From Eubacterium sp. (GTDB lineage Bacteria; Bacillota; Clostridia; Lachnospirales; Lachnospiraceae), in the NCBI GenBank assembly GCA_022767895.1, contig JALENH010000140.1, positions 1 to 38,647 of the forward strand: a DNA stretch of 38,647 nt, in the 5' to 3' direction. Below are positions 1 to 7,321 of this stretch, in pieces. Below the pieces are notes generated by a model. The model was given only the letters and a program-made list of their open reading frames with translations. It made no database searches and was not told the origin of the DNA. Each line of letters begins with the position of its first letter. Position 1 is the stretch's first letter. The position numbers and the translations under genes are program-made.

Positions 1-39
1 TTTTTAGCAAATATTCATAAAAAATTATCTCAAAAACTA

Positions 40-68
40 TGGACATGTCACAAAAATGGTGATATACT
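40..68 (+). promoter_or_regulatory. Probable sigma-A promoter of the carbohydrate operon
   Basis: TGGACA at 40-45 and TATACT at 63-68 are separated by exactly 17 bases; each hexamer matches the vegetative consensus at 5 of 6 positions. The -35 overlaps a perfect 8-base palindrome, GACATGTC, at 42-49. Transcription would begin near 75, leaving an AT-rich leader of about 110 bases before the first gene. No other good promoter was seen in 1-184. Whether the palindrome is an operator is unknown. Confidence 0.6.
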
Positions 69-184
69 TTATTACAAACTGTATACATATTATACAAAAA
101 AAACATCGTGTGTTTTGCATAGGGGACATGGTTCATTGGCAGAATGCATAAAAAGAGAAACAACGAAAGGAGATTGCGACAGCT

Positions 185-3100
185 ATGTCAAAGTTGATGA
201 AGAAAAAAGGCTTACGGACATTCCTGATTGTAGTACTTGTGATTATTGCATTTGTACTCTTTTTCAAATTAAAGGGTTCGTCTGTCAGCGACAACTCCGA
301 CAAGTACGCAGGTGTGGATTTTGACGCTATGAGCAGCGAATATCAGCGTGAAGGCCAGTATAGTGATTATGTGGCGAAACGCACAGATGCCAATACACCA
401 AGTGGCATCTATGATATTCCGGTTGCGGATTTCGAGAAGAATGAGACAACCAAAAATGTCACTGTACATAACGATCTTGGTCCGGAGAATGAGAAGGGAG
501 AAACTGTTCTGATTCCAGAAGAGGGAAGTGCAGTGTATTCCGTGGATGTGAAGGAAGAAGGCTATTATAATATGCGCCTGGAGTATTATCCTTCGACAGG
601 GGATAAGGATGACCGAGGTATTGCGATTGAGACCAAGGTGGAACTCTACAATGAGGAGACGGGGAAGTTTGAGTCCCCATTTAATGGTGCTGAGGGTATT
701 GACTTCGGACGTGTTTACACTGATGACGGCAAACCGACGAAGGATAACCAGGGGAATGAGATTCGTCCTTCGCAGATTGAAGACCCGACTCGTACATGGA
801 TTTCTTCCTATTTTGAAGATCCTACCGGATATGAGGCAGAACCATATTATTTCTATTTCCATAAAGGTGTGAATAAGATTCGTCTGACTGGTGTTAATGA
901 ACGCCTGATTATGCGCAAGCTGGAAGTCGGCAATAAGAAGAAGACACCTACTTATGCAGAATATGCAGAAGCGAACAAAGGTAAGCCCAATGAAGTTGAG
1001 AAAACCTATGTGAAGAAGATTCAAGGTGAGAAATCGGATCGCCGTTCCTCGCCGTCTTTGTATGCAACTTATGACCGTACATCCGGTGATACAGAGTATG
1101 AGGATCAAGAGGGCAATGTAACAAAGCACAATACGGATAAGCAGGTTCTTAATGTAATCGGTGGTACCCAGTGGAAGGTTGCCGGTGATTGGCTGGAGTG
1201 GACCACTTCCGTTGAAAAAGAAGGTGACTATGTCATTGGTATCAAGGGACGTCAGGGTTATAACCGTGGTTATATTGCCAACCGTTCTCTGCTGATTGAT
1301 GGTGAGGTGCCGTTTGAAGAGGCTTCAAAAGTTCAGTTTACATATAGTAATACGTGGAGTATGCTTTGCCTGCAGAATGAGAAAGGCGAAGCTTACAAAT
1401 TTCATCTGACAGCAGGTGAGCATAAGATTCGTCTGAAGATTACGCTGGGCGAGCTTGGTGAATATCTGCAGCAGCTTTCTGACAGCGTGTACCGCATGAA
1501 CCAGTATTATCGTCAGATTCTTGTATTGACTGGTACCGAGCCGGATGAATTCCGTGATTATCAGATTGAAAAGGTATATCCGGAAATCATTGAAGCTATG
1601 GACGATGAGTCGAAAATTCTGTATCGTCTGGTTGATCAGGTGACAGCATATACCGGTGAGAGAGGTGGCGAGATTTCAGTCGCACAGACGCTGGCTGCAC
1701 AGATGGCCAAATTCGTAGAACGTCCGGATAAGATTCCACAGACACTTTCCAATTTTAAGGAAAATGTTAGCTCGTTGGGAACTTCTATCAATAACCTGAG
1801 TGCTACGGCAATGGATATTGACTATATTGTTCTGGCTGGTGACAAATCGGCAATCGAGGAAGTGAACGAGGGAAGCTTTGACAGAATCGTGCATGAGTGT
1901 ACACTGTTTGTTAATTCCTTCCGCTCGGATTCATCTGCTCTTGGTAACGTGTATGATTCTGATGATCCGGATGTGATTGATGTGTGGATTACCGCTGGAC
2001 GTGACCAGAGTACAATTTTGAAGAATATGGTTGACCAGCAGTTCACGCCGGAATCCAAAGCAAAATACGGAAAAGAAATAAAAGTAAATGTCAAGCTGAT
2101 TGATGCGGCGGCTTCCGCCAACACGGTTACAAACTCAGCTGGTGCGGTAAATGCGATGTTGCCGGCGGTAATGTCCGGTAATGGTCCGGATGTGGCACTT
2201 TGTATTTCACAGACGGAGCCTGTCAACTATGCCCTTCGTGGTGCGACTGTTGACTTGACTCAGTTCCCGGATTACAAAGAGGTTCTTTCGGATTATCAGG
2301 AAAGTTCCTACGTATCTTACTGGTTGAAGGACAAAACGGGACATACCGGATTGTATGGACTTCCGGAGACGGAAAACTACAATGTGCTGTTCTATCGTAC
2401 GGATATTATGGATGAGCTTGGAATTGATGCCACTCAGATTAAGACGTGGGATGATGTTATTAAAATTCTTCCTATACTTCAGAAGAACAGTATGTCTTTT
2501 GCGATTCCTTCGGTAGAGCGTAAGATTAACAATGCATCAAACCCTGACTTGGCAAATTATTATGCACAGTTAGTTCAGCGAGGTGGTTCCCTGTACCGTG
2601 ATGACGGTATCGAGACGACCATCGGAAGCACTGAGGGTATTGAGGCATTTGAGTTCTATACAAAATTGTTTACGAACTATAAGCTGGTTAAACAGTATGA
2701 TTTTGCAAACCGTTTCCGAAGCGGTGAGATGCCAATCGGTGTTGCGGATTATAGTACATTCAATACCTTGTCTGTATTCGCGCCGGAGATTAAAGGTCTT
2801 TGGAACTTTGGAATGGTGCCTGGCGTCCAGCAGGAAGATGGTTCTATAAACTCTTCTGTCCAGAGCTGGGGTACTGCTTCTATGATGCTTCGCGGTGCAG
2901 AGGAGCGCGGCAAGGAAGATATGGCATGGAGCTTTATGAAATGGTGGGCAAGTTCTGATACTCAGGCGACCTATGCAAGAGAACTTGAGGCTGTCATGGG
3001 TGCGGCGGCACGTTATGCAACAGCCAACAAAAAAACTTTCAAGACGCTGTCCTGGAGCAGCAAGGAATCAAAAGCTCTCGAAGAACAGCATAAATGGGCA

Positions 3101-3322
3101 TTTGGTATTGCTCAGGTTGCCGGTGGTTACTATACTGAACGTCATATCACCAATGCAATCCGTAAAGTTATGAATAACAACGAGGATCCCCGTGAGACGA
3201 TTCTTGATTATGTTACTACGATAAATAAGGAGTTGTCGAACAAACGAGAAGAGTTTGGATTGAAAACTCTGGAGCAAGAAGAAGCTGAAAAAAACAAAAA
3301 TAAGAGAGGAGTGAGAAGATGA
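185..3322 (+). CDS. Large membrane-anchored ABC solute-binding protein with N-terminal carbohydrate-binding-like domains
   Basis: This is a 1045-residue protein, more than twice the usual length of a CUT1 sugar-binding protein. Residues about 11-30 form one hydrophobic segment after a lysine-rich start. No lipobox cysteine follows, so it looks anchored by a transmembrane helix rather than lipidated. Residues about 60-250 and 285-440 look like beta-rich jelly rolls of the CBM6/CBM35 kind, joined by a helical stretch at about 440-570. From about residue 597 (DVWITAGRDQ) the sequence is a family-1 extracellular solute-binding domain, with typical features such as SGNGPDVAL and YGLPETENYNVLFYRTD. 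The SD GGAGA at 169-173 supports the ATG at 185. The stop overlaps the next permease start by 4 bases, so the two are translationally coupled. The binding-protein call is firm; the ligand (perhaps xylan-derived aldouronates) is inferred from the downstream genes. Confidence 0.85.
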   Translation: MSKLMKKKGLRTFLIVVLVIIAFVLFFKLKGSSVSDNSDKYAGVDFDAMSSEYQREGQYSDYVAKRTDANTPSGIYDIPVADFEKNETTKNVTVHNDLGPENEKGETVLIPEEGSAVYSVDVKEEGYYNMRLEYYPSTGDKDDRGIAIETKVELYNEETGKFESPFNGAEGIDFGRVYTDDGKPTKDNQGNEIRPSQIEDPTRTWISSYFEDPTGYEAEPYYFYFHKGVNKIRLTGVNERLIMRKLEVGNKKKTPTYAEYAEANKGKPNEVEKTYVKKIQGEKSDRRSSPSLYATYDRTSGDTEYEDQEGNVTKHNTDKQVLNVIGGTQWKVAGDWLEWTTSVEKEGDYVIGIKGRQGYNRGYIANRSLLIDGEVPFEEASKVQFTYSNTWSMLCLQNEKGEAYKFHLTAGEHKIRLKITLGELGEYLQQLSDSVYRMNQYYRQILVLTGTEPDEFRDYQIEKVYPEIIEAMDDESKILYRLVDQVTAYTGERGGEISVAQTLAAQMAKFVERPDKIPQTLSNFKENVSSLGTSINNLSATAMDIDYIVLAGDKSAIEEVNEGSFDRIVHECTLFVNSFRSDSSALGNVYDSDDPDVIDVWITAGRDQSTILKNMVDQQFTPESKAKYGKEIKVNVKLIDAAASANTVTNSAGAVNAMLPAVMSGNGPDVALCISQTEPVNYALRGATVDLTQFPDYKEVLSDYQESSYVSYWLKDKTGHTGLYGLPETENYNVLFYRTDIMDELGIDATQIKTWDDVIKILPILQKNSMSFAIPSVERKINNASNPDLANYYAQLVQRGGSLYRDDGIETTIGSTEGIEAFEFYTKLFTNYKLVKQYDFANRFRSGEMPIGVADYSTFNTLSVFAPEIKGLWNFGMVPGVQQEDGSINSSVQSWGTASMMLRGAEERGKEDMAWSFMKWWASSDTQATYARELEAVMGAAARYATANKKTFKTLSWSSKESKALEEQHKWAFGIAQVAGGYYTERHITNAIRKVMNNNEDPRETILDYVTTINKELSNKREEFGLKTLEQEEAEKNKNKRGVRR

Positions 3323-4254
3323 ATTTTCTGGGAAAATACGTGCAGATTAAGAAGCGCAATGCAAAGATTGCCTGGAAAAAGGCTAAGATGTCCAAGACAT
3401 GTTACCTGTTCCTGTTGCCATATTTGATTGTGTTTACTGCATTTTACATTTTGCCGGTATTGATGTCGGTCTTCTACAGCTTTACGTACTATAACGTGCT
3501 GGAGCCGGCAAGATTCGTCGGTGTAGATAATTACATCGACCTGCTCCTTGCAGATGATGTGTTCCTGATTGCGGTCAAGAACACATTCCTGCTGGCAGCA
3601 ATCACAGGTCCGCTTGGATATATTATGGCGTTCCTCTTTGCCTGGTTCATTAACGAGCTGCCGAGATACATTCGTGCGTTTGCCGTTTGTGTGTTCTACG
3701 CACCTACAATTTCGGGTCAGGCATATCTGGTATGGTCCATTCTGTTCAGTGGAGATGCATACGGCTATGTAAATTCATTTTTGATAAAGTTTGGTTTGAT
3801 TAGTGAGCCGATTCTATGGCTTACAGACACAAAGTATATGATGAATGTTATTATCATCGTTGTACTGTGGATGAGTCTTGGTCAGGGATTCTTGTCCTTT
3901 GTTGCCGGACTTCAGGGTATTGACAACTCGCAGTTTGAGGCTGGTTATGTGGACGGTGTAAAGAACCGCTGGCAGGAGTTGTGGTACATAACACTTCCTG
4001 GTATGAAACCAATGCTTCTGTTCGGTGCCGTTATGGCCATTACTCAGACCTTTGGTGTGGCAGACCAGACGATGTCACTTTGTGGTTTCCCTAGTACCGA
4101 TTACGCGGCGCGTACGGTAGTTACCCATTTGATTGATTATGGTACAACTCGATTTGAAATGGGTTACGCCTCTGCGATTGCAACCATATTGTTTGCGGTG
4201 ATGCTTCTGTTGAATAAGGCAATACAGTCGCTGCTGAGCAAAGTTGGAACTTGA
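3319..4254 (+). CDS. CUT1 sugar ABC transporter permease (LplB/UgpA type), first pair
   Basis: A 311-residue integral membrane protein with a basic cytoplasmic N-terminus, a first helix around FLLPYLIVFTAFYILPVLMS and about five more helices. This is the layout of the MalF/LplB-like half of a type-I sugar importer. The cytoplasmic coupling loop reads FEAGYVDGVKNRWQELW, then LPGMKPML, which is the EAA motif with glycine in the third position. The ATG overlaps the preceding stop (ATGA), with SD GAGAGGAGTGAG just upstream. It pairs with the next permease and the upstream large binding protein. The specific substrate is inferred only from context. Confidence 0.92.
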   Translation: MNFLGKYVQIKKRNAKIAWKKAKMSKTCYLFLLPYLIVFTAFYILPVLMSVFYSFTYYNVLEPARFVGVDNYIDLLLADDVFLIAVKNTFLLAAITGPLGYIMAFLFAWFINELPRYIRAFAVCVFYAPTISGQAYLVWSILFSGDAYGYVNSFLIKFGLISEPILWLTDTKYMMNVIIIVVLWMSLGQGFLSFVAGLQGIDNSQFEAGYVDGVKNRWQELWYITLPGMKPMLLFGAVMAITQTFGVADQTMSLCGFPSTDYAARTVVTHLIDYGTTRFEMGYASAIATILFAVMLLLNKAIQSLLSKVGT

Positions 4255-4271
4255 TAGGAGGTATCGCAAAG

Positions 4272-5135
4272 ATGAAATTATTTAAAATAAAACGAAGAAA
4301 GCCGAACCGCTCCGTTGGTGGTGATATCGGTATTTACATTTTGCTGATCCTGTTTGGTATCTTCTTTGTACTGCCATTGGTATATTCCATCAGTAGTGCA
4401 TTTAAACCGTTGGATGAGATTTATATCTACCCGCCAAGATTTTTCGTGAAAAATCCTACCTTTAACAACTTTCAGGATTTGCTTGTTGTTATGTCAAGTT
4501 CTTATGTGCCGTTTACGAGATACGTATTTAACACCGTATTCATTACCGTACTTGGTACAGTAGGACATCTGATTATCGGCTCTATGGCCGCATATGTATT
4601 GGCAAAATATGATTTTCCGGGTGGAAAAAGAATATTTAAAATTATTCAGGCAGCCATCATGTTTAATGCCTATGTGTTGCAGATTCCTACCTATATTATC
4701 ATGAGCAAACTGGGATGGATTGATACATATCTGGCATTGATGGTTCCGGCACTTGCCCTGCCAATGGGATTGTTCCTGATGAAACAGTTTATGGAGCAGA
4801 TACCGGATGCGCTGATTGAAGCGGCAAAGATTGACGGTGCCAAGGAAGGACGTATCTTCCTGCGGATTGTTATGCCGAACGTAAAGCCGGCATGGCTGAC
4901 AGTTACGATTTTCTCTGTACAGAACCTTTGGAATATGAAAGGTCAGGTATATATATATTCGGAAGAATACAAGATGCTGCCATATGCTTTGCAGCAGATT
5001 ATGGCCGGTGGTGTCGCTCGTGCAGGTGTTGGCTCGGCGGCAACCATGGTTGTTATGATGGTGCCGATTGTAATCTTTATTCTGGCAGAGAGTAACATTC
5101 TGGAAACCATGGCTAGTTCCGGAATTAAAGACTGA
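4272..5135 (+). CDS. Carbohydrate ABC transporter permease (LplC/MalG type), first pair
   Basis: A 287-residue permease of the MalG-like half, with six predicted helices. The EAA coupling loop is canonical (IEAAKIDGAKEGRIFLRI, then MPNVKPAW). The ATG at 4272 is chosen because AGGAGGT at 4257-4263 lies at proper spacing; an upstream in-frame start would overlap that SD. It lies 17 bases after the first permease and completes the first import channel. It ends in the family-typical short tail after the last helix (ASSGIKD). No ATPase follows, so the pair must borrow one encoded elsewhere, as MsmX-dependent CUT1 systems do. Confidence 0.92.
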   Translation: MKLFKIKRRKPNRSVGGDIGIYILLILFGIFFVLPLVYSISSAFKPLDEIYIYPPRFFVKNPTFNNFQDLLVVMSSSYVPFTRYVFNTVFITVLGTVGHLIIGSMAAYVLAKYDFPGGKRIFKIIQAAIMFNAYVLQIPTYIIMSKLGWIDTYLALMVPALALPMGLFLMKQFMEQIPDALIEAAKIDGAKEGRIFLRIVMPNVKPAWLTVTIFSVQNLWNMKGQVYIYSEEYKMLPYALQQIMAGGVARAGVGSAATMVVMMVPIVIFILAESNILETMASSGIKD

Positions 5136-5151
5136 TAAAGGAGGAAAAGAA

Positions 5152-6639
5152 ATGAGAAAAATGAAACGATTTACTTCTGTATTTGCGTTATTACTCGTTG
5201 CATCCCTCCTTGTAGGCAATGTGGAGGCTCTGGCAAACAGTTCAGACGGCAAACATTATACATATACATATGATTGCTGGGATGTGGATCGTGAATCTCC
5301 GGATGCCTATTCGGTTGAACGGGTTATTTCGGGCTCTGATTTTAGCAAATGCGGAAATTTTTCCGAACCACAGGGAATCTACTCAACAGGCAATAAGATG
5401 TATGTTGTAGATACCGGAAACAACAGAATCTGTGAATTCGTTTATGAGAACAGTGAGTTTACCTTTGTGAAGGATGTGAAAGGTTACAAGAATGCTGAGG
5501 GAAAAGATGTTGCACTCAATGGTCCTCAGGATGTGTTCGTAACAGAGGACGGACAGATGTATATTGCCGATACCGGTAATAACAAAATCGTTCATCTGGA
5601 TGCACAGGGAGGTCTTGTAAAAGAGATTGGACGTCCGGAGGATAAGACCTACACAGACCCCAAATTCTTGCCACAGAAGCTGGTAGTGGATGGAGCGAGA
5701 CGTGTTTTTGCTCAGGTTCAGAATGTTAACAAAGGTTTCCTGGAATTCGATGATGCCGGAGACTTTACCGGTTTTGTAGGAGCAAGCGAAGTTACTTACG
5801 ACTTCTTCACATATTTGTGGAAAATGGTGGCAACGAAAGAGCAGAGAGCACAGATGGAGTTGTTTGTACCAACAGAGTACTCGAACCTGTGTCTTGACTC
5901 AGAAGATTTTATTTATGCGACTATCAGTACCTTTGATGGAGCAGTAGAATCTGCTGAGCCGATTCGTAAGCTGAATGCAAAAGGTACCGATATCCTCGTC
6001 CGCAATGGTTATAACGATCCATACGGTGATTTGCGTTATACCGAGCGAGGAGAGATGAAAGGACCTTCCAAGTTTGTCGATATCTGTTGTCTGCCGAATG
6101 ACGTATATTATGCACTGGATAATACAAAGGGACGTATCTTTGCTTATGATTTCCAGGGTAACATGCTATATGCTTTTGGTGGACATGGTTACAAAGCGGG
6201 ATTGTTTATGAATCCGTCTGCGATTGAGGATCTCGGTGATTCACTTCTTGTTGTGGATCAGAAACTGGGAACCATTACTCAGTTTACTTTGACCGAATAC
6301 GGAAGACTGATTAATGAGGGCCTGGCAGAATATAAGAAGGGGCATTATGAGAAATCTGCTGAAATCTGGCGTGAGGTACTGAAACATAATGGTAACTACG
6401 ATCAGGCATATATTGGAATTGGTCGTGCACTCCTGCGTGAAAAGAAATATAAAGAGGCAATGGAGTATTTTGAGTTGAAGTTGGATGCAAAGAACTATTC
6501 CAAAGCATTCAAACTATATCGAGAAGAGTGGTTTGAAGAGAACATCGGCACAATCCTTGTGATTCTTGCAATTCTCATTCTTCTGGGCTTTGGCGTTGGA
6601 TTCGTGAAGAAAGCCAGAAGGGAGGTTGAAAAAGGATGA
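5152..6639 (+). CDS. Exported NHL-repeat beta-propeller protein with TPRs and C-terminal membrane anchor
   Basis: A 495-residue protein with a classical signal peptide (basic MRKMKR, hydrophobic core, likely cleavage after ALA at residues 26-28). Residues about 60-380 contain NHL-type repeats, seen as recurring MYVVDTGNNRI, MYIADTGNNKI and YALDNTKGRI. Residues about 385-450 look like two tetratricopeptide repeats (GLAEYKKGHYEKSAEIWREV; AYIGIGRALLREKKYKEAME). Residues about 465-485 form a transmembrane helix followed by a basic tail (KKARREVEK), so the propeller and TPRs face outward. NHL/TPR proteins usually scaffold protein or ligand binding and no catalytic motif is visible, so a scaffold or receptor role for the transporter is inference. 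SD AAAGGAGGA precedes the start, and the 3' end overlaps the next gene by 4 bases. Confidence 0.8.
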   Translation: MRKMKRFTSVFALLLVASLLVGNVEALANSSDGKHYTYTYDCWDVDRESPDAYSVERVISGSDFSKCGNFSEPQGIYSTGNKMYVVDTGNNRICEFVYENSEFTFVKDVKGYKNAEGKDVALNGPQDVFVTEDGQMYIADTGNNKIVHLDAQGGLVKEIGRPEDKTYTDPKFLPQKLVVDGARRVFAQVQNVNKGFLEFDDAGDFTGFVGASEVTYDFFTYLWKMVATKEQRAQMELFVPTEYSNLCLDSEDFIYATISTFDGAVESAEPIRKLNAKGTDILVRNGYNDPYGDLRYTERGEMKGPSKFVDICCLPNDVYYALDNTKGRIFAYDFQGNMLYAFGGHGYKAGLFMNPSAIEDLGDSLLVVDQKLGTITQFTLTEYGRLINEGLAEYKKGHYEKSAEIWREVLKHNGNYDQAYIGIGRALLREKKYKEAMEYFELKLDAKNYSKAFKLYREEWFEENIGTILVILAILILLGFGVGFVKKARREVEKG

Positions 6640-7301
6640 AAATAAAAGAAAGACTGACCAATAAAGATGCATGGATTCGTTATCGTGATTCACTTCGTTA
6701 TTCCCTGCATTGTATCGTAAGACCTTTTGATGGTTTTTGGGATTTGACTCATGAAAAGAGAGGTTCTATGGCGGCTGCCAATACAATTATCATTTTGGTT
6801 CTTTTGACAAACCTGATCAAATTGGGAGCAACCAGTTTTGTGTTTAATCCTGTCAATTGGGATAATGTGAACCTGATTTTAGAAATGGCAACTTTCATTG
6901 TACCATTTATTGTGTATGTTGTGGCAAACTGGTGCCTGACAACGTTGTTTGATGGTAAAGGTACATTGAAGGATATCTGGATGGGAACAGCTTATGCGAT
7001 GACACCTTACGTGCTCATTCAGTTGATTCTGATTCCGCTTAGTAATGTTGTTACCGAAGAAGAAGGTGCATTTTACTCGGTGTTCAGTAATTTCTCACTG
7101 ATATGGTGTGGACTGCTGATAATTGCATCGGTTATGATGATTCATGATTTCATGTTGGGAAAAGCATTTTTATCACTGATTTTCTCAGCTGTGGGAATGC
7201 TGATTATCGTATTCCTGCTAGTACTCTTCTTCAGTTTGATTAGTGATGGTTTCTCATATTTCTATTCGATTTATAAAGAAACCGTATTCCGAATGTATTG
7301 A
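6636..7301 (+). CDS. Yip1-like multi-pass membrane protein
   Basis: A 221-residue protein with a short soluble N-terminus and five predicted helices (starting near residues 48, 82, 113, 152 and 178). Its shape and motifs such as RPFDGFWDLTHEKRGS, the LFDGKGTLKDIWMGTAYAMTPYV region and the late helical hairpin resemble the bacterial Yip1 family. Its start overlaps the stop of the NHL/TPR gene (ATGA), which implies coupled expression and perhaps a joint complex in the membrane. The function of bacterial Yip1 proteins is not established. The family call comes from pattern recognition without a profile search. Confidence 0.7.
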   Translation: MKIKERLTNKDAWIRYRDSLRYSLHCIVRPFDGFWDLTHEKRGSMAAANTIIILVLLTNLIKLGATSFVFNPVNWDNVNLILEMATFIVPFIVYVVANWCLTTLFDGKGTLKDIWMGTAYAMTPYVLIQLILIPLSNVVTEEEGAFYSVFSNFSLIWCGLLIIASVMMIHDFMLGKAFLSLIFSAVGMLIIVFLLVLFFSLISDGFSYFYSIYKETVFRMY

Positions 7302-7321
7302 TGAAAGGAGGAAATGGCAGA

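Noticed and set aside
269-1129. Long open frame (286 codons) on the minus strand inside the large SBP gene
   Set aside because: It is antisense to a clearly conserved coding region, has no SD and gives a Leu/Ile/Cys-rich sequence with no recognisable motif; a shadow of codon bias.
4494-5252. 252-codon minus-strand open frame opposite the second permease
   Set aside because: No SD, His/Asn/Arg-rich composition and spans two real genes; an antisense shadow.
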